Shown here in pieces: positions 1-7,765 of a stretch of DNA of 49,687 nucleotides. A program made the position numbers and the translations under genes. The DNA lies in NCBI GenBank assembly GCA_900556465.1, contig USPK01000004.1:1-49687 (forward strand). Reading direction: 5' to 3'. The DNA is from an uncultured Prevotella sp. (GTDB taxonomy: Bacteria; Bacteroidota; Bacteroidia; Bacteroidales; Bacteroidaceae). Below the pieces are notes generated by a model. That model was not told the DNA's origin. It saw only the letters and a program-made list of their open reading frames with translations, and did no database searches. Numbering within the stretch: position 1 is the stretch's first letter; each line of letters opens with the position of its first letter.

Positions 1-90
1 CGTCGGGCCGACGGAGTGCCGCCCCGCCGCGCGCCGCCGGCCGGAACCGCGGCGAGGCCCTTGGGCCTGTGGAGCGGGGCCCTTTCTGTT

Positions 91-126
91 AATTCGTCCT
101 TTACCCGGCGGGGCTGAGGACGAATT
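91..126. terminator. inverted repeat upstream of lptD
   Basis: A perfect 10-bp inverted repeat (AATTCGTCCT at 91-100, AGGACGAATT at 117-126) with a 16-nt loop, followed by TTGTTAA. It may be the terminator of a plus-strand gene lying before the window. The first 90 bases are GC-rich and hold no supported gene. Confidence 0.5.
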
Positions 127-170
127 TTGTTAATTGAAGGGCATGGACGCGGCGTGTCGGGATTTTTGCT

Positions 171-178
171 TACTTTTG
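171..178 (+). promoter_or_regulatory. -7 box of the lptD promoter
   Basis: TACTTTTG is a perfect match to the Bacteroidota primary-sigma -7 consensus TAnnTTTG. Transcription would begin near 184. That lies downstream of the in-frame TTG at 134 and ATG at 143, so the box decides the lptD start in favour of the TTG at 209. Confidence 0.75.
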
Positions 179-208
179 CACGTTGCATTACCAGAGACTA
201 ATTTTCAG

Positions 209-3067
209 TTGAGAACCTTCACGTTATTCCTGCTCTCGGCCCTCGTGGCCCTGTGCTTTGCCGGGGAGCTGCGCCGCGGCGGATTTTCCGTCGCAGAACC
301 GGCGGCAGACACGCTGCAGCCGGAGCCCGCCCTGCCCGGCGACACGCTGCGGCCGCTGGCCGATTCGCTGCCGGCAGCGGGACGCCTGGCGTCGCGGCTG
401 CAAGCCGACAGTGCGCGGACGGGGCGGGTGGCCCTGGATTCGCTCGCCGTGGCCGACTCGACGGCGACGGACTCTGTGGCGGCCGATACGGTGAAAAAGC
501 GCGAGCCGGGTATCGACGCCCCCGTGGAATATACGGCCGAGGACTCGCTCGTTTATGACGCCGACTCGGGCCTGGCTTTCCTTTTCGGCAAGGCGAAGGT
601 GAACTACCAGGACATGCAGCTCGACGCGGCCAAGATTACGATGAACATGGACAGCAGCCTGGTCCATGCCGAGGGCAAGCGCGACACGACGGGCGTCTCC
701 TCGGACGACCCCGTCTACCAGCAGGGCGCCGACACGTACAACAGTGAGCGCATGTCGTTCAACTTCAAGACAAAGAAGGGCTACATTTCCAACGTGGCCA
801 CGACGCAGGGCAACGGCTTCCTGAAGAGTAACCAGTCGAAGCGCACCGACGACGGTACGCTCTACCTGAAGGACGCGCAGTACACGACCTGCGACGCGGA
901 GCACCCGCACTTCTACCTGCAGCTGACGCGCGCCAAGGTGCGGCCCGGCCGAGAGACCATCTTCGGCCCGGCCTACCTCGTGGTGGAGGACGTGCCCCTT
1001 CCCCTGGCCATTCCCTATGGCTTTTTCCCCATCAACAAGAAATACTCGAGCGGCTTCATCATGCCTTCGTACGGCGACGAAACGAGCCGCGGCTTCTACC
1101 TGCGCGACGGTGGCTACTACTTCGCGCTGAACGACTACATGGACTTCAAGGCGCTGGGCGAAATCTATACGAAGGGCTCGTGGGGCTTGAGCGGCGAGGT
1201 GAACTATAACAAGCGCTACCGCTTCAACGGTAACTTCTACGTGAGCTTCCTGCGCACGGTCGACGGGGAGAAGAACATGCCGGACTATTCCGTGACGAAG
1301 AGCCTCAAGGTGCAGTGGACGCACACGCGGAGCTCGCAGGCCAACCCGAACACTACGTTCTCGGCCCGCGTGAACTTTGCCTCGGAGAGCTACGAGCGGG
1401 AGAACCTGGAGAGCATGTATAACCCGCTCGCCTACACGCAGAGCACGCGCGCCAGCTCGGTCAGCTTTTCGCACACGTTCTCGAACATTGGCCTGAGCAT
1501 CTCGGGTTCGGCGAACCTGACCCAGAATCTGCACGACTCGACCTTGGCGGTGACGCTGCCCGACTTGAGCATTTCGCTCTCCCGCTTTTATCCTTTCCGC
1601 CGGAAGCGTTCGTCGGGCAAGGAGCGCTGGTACGAGAAAATCTCGCTCTCGTACACGGGCCAGATTTCCAACAGCATCACGACACGCGAAAACCTGCTCT
1701 TCAAGTCGAACCTTATCAAGGACTGGCGCAACGGTATGCGCCACCGCATCCCCATAGACGCCACGTTCCAACTCTTTAAGTACATCAACATCTCGCCCAG
1801 CTTCCAGCTGAACGACTATATGTACATGACCCGCGTACACAAGACGTGGGACGAGAAGAACCAGCGCGAGGTGGTGGACACGACGTACGGCTTCTACAAC
1901 CTGTACGACTGGAACCTGTCCGTCTCGGCCAACACGACGCTCTACGGTTTCTACACGCCGTGGAAAAAGCTCTTCGGCGACAAGATTATCGCCATCCGCC
2001 ACGTGTTCAAGCCGAGCGTCAGCTTCACCTATGCCCCGGACTTCACGGCCTCGCGCTTCGGCTATACGGACTCTTACATCCGCACCGACGCCAACGGGGA
2101 GCAGTCGACCGTCACGTATTCGCCCTACGAGAACGGCATCTATGGCTACCCGAACGGGACGAAGCAGGGCTTGGTGAGTATGCAGATCTCGAACAACTTG
2201 GAGATGAAGGTGAAGAGTGACCGCGATTCGACGGGCGAAAAGAAGATTAGCCTCATCGACGAGCTCTCGGCCTCGCTGTCCTATAACCTGGCGGCGCAGG
2301 AGCGGCCGTGGAGCGACCTGAGTACGCGCCTGCGCCTGAAACTCTCGAAAAACTACACGCTATCCCTTTCGGCCGTCTTCTCCACGTATGGGTGGAAGTT
2401 TGACGAGCGGGGCAACGTGGTGCGCAACAGTCGCACGGAGTGGAGCTACGGGCGCTTCGGCATCTTCCAGGGCATGTCGCAAAACCTCTCGTATACGTTC
2501 AACAACCAGACCTTCCAGAAGTGGTTCGGCGGAAAGGACGGCCGCAACAAGGGAAGCGGCGACGACAACGCCGGGACAGACGAGGAAATGATAGACGCGG
2601 ACGAAGCCAACGTGGACCCCACGCTGCGCGAGTCGCAGACCAGTACGAAAAAGAAGAAGGAGAAGGCGCGCGTCGACGAGGACGGCTACCTGGCCTTCTC
2701 CATACCCTGGTCGCTCACCGTGTCCTATGGCGTCACGATGAGCGAGGACCGCTCGAAGCAGATCAACGTGCGCAGCATGCGCTATCCGTATTCGTTTACC
2801 CAGTCGCTGAACTTCTCGGGCTACATCCGCATTGCCGACGGCTGGAACATCACTTTCTCTTCGGGCTACGACTTTAACAACCATGAGCTCTCCATGACGA
2901 CGGCCTCCGTCTCCCGCGACCTGCACTGCTTCGAGATGTCGTGTTCCATCGTGCTGCGGCCTTATTCGTCGTTCAACTTCACTTTCCGCGCCCGGGCCAA
3001 TGAGTTGGCCGACGCACTTAAATGGGACAAACGCAGCTCGTACAGTTCCAACATCGAGTGGTATTAA
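209..3067 (+). CDS. lptD: LPS-assembly outer-membrane protein LptD
   Basis: Outer-membrane beta-barrel that inserts lipopolysaccharide into the outer leaflet at the end of the Lpt transport chain. From the TTG at 209 it is 952 residues. It opens with a hydrophobic signal peptide (LRTFTLFLLSALVALCFAGE), then an Ala/Asp/Ser-rich linker to about residue 105. An OstA/LptA-like beta-jellyroll follows (segment around NYQDMQLDAAKITMN), then a long barrel of alternating aromatic strands to the C terminus. Bacteroidota LptD proteins are usually 850-1000 residues. The longer reading frame from 134 is rejected because the promoter box at 171-178 lies inside it and the added 25 residues separate the signal peptide from the N terminus. 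A charged insert near residues 775-820 is probably an extracellular loop. The next gene follows after 33 bp. Confidence 0.9.
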   Translation: MRTFTLFLLSALVALCFAGELRRGGFSVAEPAADTLQPEPALPGDTLRPLADSLPAAGRLASRLQADSARTGRVALDSLAVADSTATDSVAADTVKKREPGIDAPVEYTAEDSLVYDADSGLAFLFGKAKVNYQDMQLDAAKITMNMDSSLVHAEGKRDTTGVSSDDPVYQQGADTYNSERMSFNFKTKKGYISNVATTQGNGFLKSNQSKRTDDGTLYLKDAQYTTCDAEHPHFYLQLTRAKVRPGRETIFGPAYLVVEDVPLPLAIPYGFFPINKKYSSGFIMPSYGDETSRGFYLRDGGYYFALNDYMDFKALGEIYTKGSWGLSGEVNYNKRYRFNGNFYVSFLRTVDGEKNMPDYSVTKSLKVQWTHTRSSQANPNTTFSARVNFASESYERENLESMYNPLAYTQSTRASSVSFSHTFSNIGLSISGSANLTQNLHDSTLAVTLPDLSISLSRFYPFRRKRSSGKERWYEKISLSYTGQISNSITTRENLLFKSNLIKDWRNGMRHRIPIDATFQLFKYINISPSFQLNDYMYMTRVHKTWDEKNQREVVDTTYGFYNLYDWNLSVSANTTLYGFYTPWKKLFGDKIIAIRHVFKPSVSFTYAPDFTASRFGYTDSYIRTDANGEQSTVTYSPYENGIYGYPNGTKQGLVSMQISNNLEMKVKSDRDSTGEKKISLIDELSASLSYNLAAQERPWSDLSTRLRLKLSKNYTLSLSAVFSTYGWKFDERGNVVRNSRTEWSYGRFGIFQGMSQNLSYTFNNQTFQKWFGGKDGRNKGSGDDNAGTDEEMIDADEANVDPTLRESQTSTKKKKEKARVDEDGYLAFSIPWSLTVSYGVTMSEDRSKQINVRSMRYPYSFTQSLNFSGYIRIADGWNITFSSGYDFNNHELSMTTASVSRDLHCFEMSCSIVLRPYSSFNFTFRARANELADALKWDKRSSYSSNIEWY

Positions 3068-3100
3068 CCCCTACAAACCCCTAAACCAATCATTACCGAC

Positions 3101-3790
3101 ATGAAAACGCTTAAATTCTTGTTCCTGGCCGGTGCCTTGGCGGCGCTGTCCTCTTGCGATGAAAGCAGTTACGAAGTACACCAGACGTTCTTCTATCCGC
3201 AGATTCCCGGTGGAATGCAATTCTACGCCGATCAGACGAGCGACACAATTCACGTCTATTCGCTTGACTCCTGGACCTCGGCCGTGACGCAGGAGTGGAT
3301 GGACGTGACGCCCAAGTCCTACACCGTGCAGCCTATGTCGCAGGCCGACACGCGCCTGACCATCACGACAACAGCCAATACGACGGGCGCCATCCGCACG
3401 GGCAGCGTGACGGTGAGCGCTCACGACGTGGTCAGCATGGGCGTTACGCAATTTCCCTGGCTGAACATCATTGTCCCCGACGTGACGTACTATAACAGCG
3501 ACCCTACGGACACGGACCTCACGCCGCAGACGCAGGCCCGCTTTGACTTGTCGCTGAACGCCGCCACGCGCGACACGCTGGTCGTGTTCCGGGTTTATCA
3601 GGACGGGGCTACGCTCGCTTCGGATGCCTCCTGGCTCGCGCCCGAGCAGACGACGTTCAGTGCCGGCCGCGATACGGTGCGCCTCTCCATCACCCCGAAT
3701 ACGGCGACCGAGGCCCGTACGGCGAAGCTCACGCTTACTTCGGCCGGCATTTCCACCGTTATTAATGTGCGGCAGCCGGTGCTTCAATAA
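3101..3790 (+). CDS. lipoprotein with two BACON-like domains
   Basis: A 229-residue secreted lipoprotein. A signal peptide ends in the lipobox LSSC with the lipidated Cys at residue 19. Two beta-sandwich repeats follow, near residues 45-125 and 140-229. Each shows the BACON pattern of a Trp followed by V/L-x-P, an R-x-G or R-T-A-K strand and a closing hydrophobic strand ending in T/R-Q. In this phylum BACON domains usually sit on surface carbohydrate- or mucin-associated proteins, but here no enzyme domain is attached. It lies 33 bp after lptD on the same strand and is likely co-transcribed. It ends at a bidirectional hairpin shared with asnA. The ligand is unknown; the BACON assignment is by pattern only. 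Confidence 0.75.
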   Translation: MKTLKFLFLAGALAALSSCDESSYEVHQTFFYPQIPGGMQFYADQTSDTIHVYSLDSWTSAVTQEWMDVTPKSYTVQPMSQADTRLTITTTANTTGAIRTGSVTVSAHDVVSMGVTQFPWLNIIVPDVTYYNSDPTDTDLTPQTQARFDLSLNAATRDTLVVFRVYQDGATLASDASWLAPEQTTFSAGRDTVRLSITPNTATEARTAKLTLTSAGISTVINVRQPVLQ

Positions 3791-3813
3791 CGCCCGGCCT
3801 GCGGTGCAGACGT

Positions 3814-3857
3814 CAGCGCCCGTTCCACGCGATGCCTTGAGCGTGGGACGGGCGCTG
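3814..3857. terminator. bidirectional terminator between the BACON lipoprotein gene and asnA
   Basis: A 17-bp stem with one G-U pair (3814-3830 with 3841-3857) and a 10-nt loop, between two convergent genes. The plus side is followed by TCCTCTTATATAT. Confidence 0.8.
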
Positions 3858-3863
3858 TCCTCT

Positions 3864-3883
3864 TATATATATAAAGGTGTGCC
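3864..3883. repeat. short dispersed motif, copy 1 (TATA run plus AAAGGTGTGCC)
   Basis: A run of TATATATAT followed by AAAGGTGTGCC, 5 bp beyond the asnA stop codon. A near-identical segment occurs at 34495-34515. Function unknown. Confidence 0.4.
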
Positions 3884-3888
3884 TGGCC

Positions 3889-4926
3889 TTAGATGAGGGG
3901 GATGCCGGCGGCTTCGCATTCCTGCCGCATCTCGTCCGGCCAGATGCTGGCCTGGATTTCGCCGATGTGGGCCTTTTTCAGGTAGAGCATGCACAGGCGC
4001 GACTGACCTATGCCCCCGCCGATGGAAAGCGGTAGCGAGCCCTCCATCAACCGGCGGTGGAAGTAGAGGTCCAGGCGCTCTTCCTTCCCGCTGTCGTGGA
4101 GCTGGCGCGCCAAGGCAGTGGCGTCCACGCGTATGCCCATGGAGGAGACCTCGAATGCCCGGCCGAGAACTTCGTTCCATACGATGAGGTCGCCGTTCAG
4201 TCCCGGCAGGCCGTTTTCCGCTATCGTAGAATAGTCGTCGTAGTCCGGCGCGCGGTCGTCGTGAGGCTGTCCGTCGCCGAGGGGACCTCCGATGCCGATG
4301 ACAAATATGGCGCCGTGTTCCTTGGCCGCACGGTCTTCGCGCTCCTTCGGCGTCAGGTCCGGGTAGCGCTGGCGCAGCTCTTCGGCGTGTATGAACGTGA
4401 CCTTCGGGGCCAGTGAGGGTTGCAGCTGGGCAAAGCGTTCGCAGACCAGGAACTCGGTGCGGAGCATAGCGCCATAAATGCGGTTCACCACAGTCTTAAG
4501 GAAAGCCAGTGTGCGGTCTTGCGGACCGATGACGGCCTCCCAGTCCCACTGGTCCACATAGAGGGAGTGGAGGTTGCCCAATACTTCGTCCGCGCGGATG
4601 GCGTTCATGTCCGTATAGATGCCGTAGCCCTGTTGCAAGTTCAACTCCGCCAGCATCAGGCGCTTCCATTTGGCGAGCGAGTGGACTACTTCCGCAACGG
4701 CGCCGCCCATGTCGCTGATGGCGAACGATACGGGCCGCTCCCGGCCGCTCAGGTCGTCGTTCAAGCCCAACCCGCGGCGTACGAACAGCGGGCCTGTGAC
4801 GCGGTGGAGGCGCAGTCCCGTTGCCAAATTATCCTGGAAAAAATCTTTGATGACCTTGATGCCCAACTCTGTTTCCCGTCGGTCTAACAACGGCGCGTAA
4901 TTCTTCGGTTTGATTAAGTAGCTCAT
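3889..4926 (-). CDS. asnA: aspartate--ammonia ligase (asparagine synthetase A)
   Basis: Cytoplasmic enzyme making asparagine from aspartate, ammonia and ATP. The 345 residues match the usual length of AsnA (about 330-345), and the fold is class II aminoacyl-tRNA synthetase-like. Family signatures are visible: YVDQWDWE in the middle, the SDMGGAVAEVVHSLAKWKR region, and the C-terminal SIGGGIGQSRLCML followed by HIGEIQASIWP. The start is the first ATG, 26 bp after a perfect -7 box (TATCTTTG on the minus strand, 4953-4960). It is a single-gene unit that converges on the BACON lipoprotein gene through a shared hairpin. Nothing is missing or truncated. Confidence 0.96.
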   Translation of the reverse strand: MSYLIKPKNYAPLLDRRETELGIKVIKDFFQDNLATGLRLHRVTGPLFVRRGLGLNDDLSGRERPVSFAISDMGGAVAEVVHSLAKWKRLMLAELNLQQGYGIYTDMNAIRADEVLGNLHSLYVDQWDWEAVIGPQDRTLAFLKTVVNRIYGAMLRTEFLVCERFAQLQPSLAPKVTFIHAEELRQRYPDLTPKEREDRAAKEHGAIFVIGIGGPLGDGQPHDDRAPDYDDYSTIAENGLPGLNGDLIVWNEVLGRAFEVSSMGIRVDATALARQLHDSGKEERLDLYFHRRLMEGSLPLSIGGGIGQSRLCMLYLKKAHIGEIQASIWPDEMRQECEAAGIPLI

Positions 4927-4952
4927 AAAATAGACAAATTGATATGACGTTG

Positions 4953-4960
4953 CAAAGATA
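4953..4960 (-). promoter_or_regulatory. -7 box of the asnA promoter
   Basis: On the minus strand this reads TATCTTTG, a perfect TAnnTTTG. It predicts a leader of about 20 nt. The region 4961-5040 upstream of it is strongly AT-rich compared with the rest of the window and holds no gene. Confidence 0.75.
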
Positions 4961-5102
4961 AGTAAAAGATTGAAATAAAATAGAAGAAAAAGAAAGCAAA
5001 ATGATAATATTTTTTCTTTTTCTAATTCCCGAGGAAAGCCGGACCGTCCCGCCAGCCGAAAAAAAAGGCGCCGCTGGCGGCGGATTTATCGCAAAAAAGC
5101 CC

Positions 5103-5110
5103 TATCTTTG
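5103..5110 (+). promoter_or_regulatory. -7 box of the tRNA-Arg promoter
   Basis: TATCTTTG, a perfect TAnnTTTG, ends 11 bp before the first base of the mature tRNA. Confidence 0.75.
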
Positions 5111-5121
5111 CACCCGTTCGC

Positions 5122-5195
5122 GGCCCCGTAGCTTAGCTGAATAGAGCGTCAGATTCCGGTTCTGAAGGTCTTGGGTTTGAATCCCAACGGGGTCA
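5122..5195 (+). tRNA. tRNA-Arg (anticodon CCG)
   Basis: A complete cloverleaf can be drawn by hand. The acceptor stem GGCCCCG (5122-5128) pairs with CGGGGTC (5188-5194) with one G-U. The D stem is GCTT/GAGC. The anticodon stem TCAGA/TCTGA encloses the 7-nt loop TTCCGGT with anticodon CCG at 5156-5158. The T stem TTGGG/CCCAA encloses TTTGAAT. The discriminator is A at 5195 and CCA is not encoded. It reads the CGG arginine codon, which is useful in a GC-rich genome. Confidence 0.95.
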
Positions 5196-5216
5196 CTTCG
5201 TAAATCGTTGCCCTGT

Positions 5217-5240
5217 AGCCCTTAGGCTGCGGGGCTTTTT
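5217..5240 (+). terminator. terminator of tRNA-Arg
   Basis: AGCCC (5217-5221) pairs with GGGCT (5232-5236) and is followed directly by more T residues. The stem is short but well placed, 22 bp after the tRNA. Confidence 0.55.
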
Positions 5241-5352
5241 CGTGTTGTCAAGGAATATCGCGCAAAATCCTGTCTTATAGCGAACAAAAATTGTATGAAT
5301 GAATATTTCATAATAAATTCTTGAAATAGATGTGAAGATAAGGAAAGTTTTG

Positions 5353-5360
5353 TATTTTTG
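5353..5360 (+). promoter_or_regulatory. -7 box of the TonB receptor / alpha-galactosidase operon
   Basis: TATTTTTG matches TAnnTTTG. It predicts a leader of about 100 nt before the ATG at 5466. Confidence 0.65.
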
Positions 5361-5465
5361 TATCGCCAGAGCCGGGAGCCGAGTCCGCGGCGCGAGCATC
5401 GGTAGCGGACGGTGCGTTTCCACAGGCCTGGACAGAACCAACACAACATTCAAAAACACAAAACT

Positions 5466-7736
5466 ATGAAAAAGCAAACCGTTAACGCTTTGCTTCTCCT
5501 CGCCATTATGGCCGTTCCTGCGGCCGCGGCGCCTGGGGGAAACGACGACGCTGCACGGCAAGTGCAGGCGAAGGACACTGTCACGACGCCTAAGAAGGGC
5601 GACGAGCGCAACGTTATGTTGAACGCCTCGGATGCGAACAAGCCACGCGAGATCCAGATTGGTCTCCCCTCCGAAGATGTTAATGTCTACGAGAACGGTC
5701 TGCCGGCCGTGTACTCCTCTGCCGTCCACAAGCTCGCTACGCACTGGCGCAGCGATGCCAGTTTGGGCGAGGTCGGACTCATGACCCCCTCCGAGTCGGC
5801 CATAGCCACGGGAAACATTGCCTACGCGGTGAACTCCTACAGCCGACTGGGGCAAAAAGAATTCAAAGGCATTGTGAACTACAAGGCCAATCACTATGGC
5901 ATGCAGCAGTTCGATGCCAACGTCTCGGGCGGTATCGGCGACAAGTGGCTCTATTCGGCCAGCGTCTATCAGAATTTCGACCCCGGCTACTTCGACCCCA
6001 AGTTCACCGACTTCAGTGACCGCACGCAGCTCTACCACGCCGCGCTGACCCGCGAACTGGGCGACGGGGCCGGCCGCCTGAGCCTCATCTACAAGTATTC
6101 CCAAAGCGAGGCGCTGGGCAGCATGGTCAACGCCGCTCCTTTCATCTACGTCGGCGACGGCAGCGTGCGCGCCCTTTCCAACTTCAAGCTCGGCACCGAC
6201 TCCTACGCCCCCGCCGGCGGCGAATACGTCTACATGGACATCATGGACGGGAAAATGAAGACGGGCCGTTTCGGCGACTGCACGGGCAACAGGGCCCACG
6301 AGATTGCGCTACTCTTCGACTACCGGTTCACACCGACGCTCCGCTGGACCTTTGACGCCAAATTTATGAACGCACCGGAAGCCAACTACGTCGACTTTGG
6401 CGGCAGCACCATCTCCGAGGTTGGCGTCGCCGACGGCTATCTGCTGCCCAACGGTGCGCCTTACGAGGGGCTCATCGACGGTCGCCGCACGTGGCTCCAT
6501 TATGGCAAGGTGCGCAACTTCCTCGTGACGACCGAGCTGCACAAGCAGTTCCGCAATCACAAACTACGCGTCGGCCTCAACGAATGGTATTACCACCTCG
6601 ACTATCACTCCTCCTCGTTCCAGTGGTTAGGTTCCGTGCAAAACTATCCCGAGGTGCTCATCGGTCCCGACGGCGCGCAGTATCGCGGCTTCAACGAGCT
6701 CAGCCCCGAATATACCGTCGGCTACGAGAACAAGTTGGCCGTTTACGCCACAGAGGACTGGCAAATCACGCCCCGCTTGAACCTTTACGCCGGTGCCCGT
6801 CTGGAGTACTACCGCATGTCGGCCGACCAAATCCCCTACGCCCGCTACGCCGGCTTCCATATCGGCGGCGTCAACAGTGACGGCGTCGTCATCGAGCCCC
6901 GCAACGTGACGAAGGACAAACTGAACTACGCCGCAACGGGTCGCATCACGTACGACATCGTCAAGGGATTCGGCGTAACGGCCGACGCCACCGTCGCCAC
7001 CCGTTACCCGCGCATCAACGAGTATGCCGGAACCGGGCCGACGGAAGAGCAGTACAAGCGCGTGACCATACCCCTCGTCCGCGGCGGCCTGTTCTACCGC
7101 AACAATTGGATAGACCTCACCTCCATGGTCACCTATATTTCCAAGTCGAACAATATTGACCAGCAGAACCTGACCCGTCCCGGCACGCGCGAGTCCAAGA
7201 CCACGCTCCTCATCTACGACATTCAGACGTTGGGATGGACAACTTCTGTCGAGCTCGACCCTTTCAAGGGCTTCCACCTGCATGCGCTGTTCACCTATCA
7301 GAAGCCCGTTTACCGGAACTATAACGCCAGCGTCACCTTCTCCGACGGCACGACCATGTCGGTCAATGCCAACGGCATGATCGTTAAGGAGATTCCGCAG
7401 ATTCTCGTAGAGCTCGACCCGAGTTATAACATCACGGACGACTTGCGCGTATGGCTCAGCTTCCGCTACTTCGGAAAGACCTACGCCAACCTGCAGGAGG
7501 CGCTCTACTTCAATGGCCGTTGGGAGACGTTCGGGGGCGTGAACTGGAAGGTCAATCCCCATCTCGACCTCGGCGTAAGTTTTGTGAACCTGCTCAATCA
7601 GAAGGGTGCCAGCGGTACCATCAACGGCTCCGAGCTGATTTCCAAGGCCGACGCGGCCCAGTATAACAACCACTACATGAGCGGCAACTATCTCCGGCCC
7701 TTTACGGTGGAGTTCAGCGCCAGCATCAAGTTCTAA
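5466..7736 (+). CDS. TonB-dependent receptor (outer-membrane beta-barrel)
   Basis: A 756-residue outer-membrane protein that most likely imports a ligand using TonB energy. The start is the ATG at 5466, which opens a signal peptide (MKKQTVNALLLLAIMAVPAAAA). The in-frame GTG at 5412 would only add a charged, non-secretory stretch. A short divergent plug-like region covers about residues 50-150 (NVMLNASDANKPREIQIGLP, then a gly/ser-rich part). The remainder is a barrel of amphipathic strands ending FTVEFSASIKF, a typical final strand. It lacks the carboxypeptidase-like N-terminal extension of SusC proteins and no susD follows. The GH36 alpha-galactosidase starts 29 bp after its stop, so the pair probably forms one transcription unit, and an alpha-galactoside or a breakdown product is the likely substrate. 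The substrate is inferred from the neighbour only. Confidence 0.85.
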   Translation: MKKQTVNALLLLAIMAVPAAAAPGGNDDAARQVQAKDTVTTPKKGDERNVMLNASDANKPREIQIGLPSEDVNVYENGLPAVYSSAVHKLATHWRSDASLGEVGLMTPSESAIATGNIAYAVNSYSRLGQKEFKGIVNYKANHYGMQQFDANVSGGIGDKWLYSASVYQNFDPGYFDPKFTDFSDRTQLYHAALTRELGDGAGRLSLIYKYSQSEALGSMVNAAPFIYVGDGSVRALSNFKLGTDSYAPAGGEYVYMDIMDGKMKTGRFGDCTGNRAHEIALLFDYRFTPTLRWTFDAKFMNAPEANYVDFGGSTISEVGVADGYLLPNGAPYEGLIDGRRTWLHYGKVRNFLVTTELHKQFRNHKLRVGLNEWYYHLDYHSSSFQWLGSVQNYPEVLIGPDGAQYRGFNELSPEYTVGYENKLAVYATEDWQITPRLNLYAGARLEYYRMSADQIPYARYAGFHIGGVNSDGVVIEPRNVTKDKLNYAATGRITYDIVKGFGVTADATVATRYPRINEYAGTGPTEEQYKRVTIPLVRGGLFYRNNWIDLTSMVTYISKSNNIDQQNLTRPGTRESKTTLLIYDIQTLGWTTSVELDPFKGFHLHALFTYQKPVYRNYNASVTFSDGTTMSVNANGMIVKEIPQILVELDPSYNITDDLRVWLSFRYFGKTYANLQEALYFNGRWETFGGVNWKVNPHLDLGVSFVNLLNQKGASGTINGSELISKADAAQYNNHYMSGNYLRPFTVEFSASIKF

Positions 7737-7765
7737 ACCTGTCAATCCTCAAAAATACAAGAACT

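Noticed and set aside
134..208. Upstream extension of lptD from the TTG at 134 or ATG at 143
   Set aside because: A perfect promoter box lies inside the extension and the signal peptide begins at 209.
224..2002. 592-codon minus-strand frame inside lptD
   Set aside because: Shadow frame of the lptD coding strand; no signal, domain or promoter of its own.
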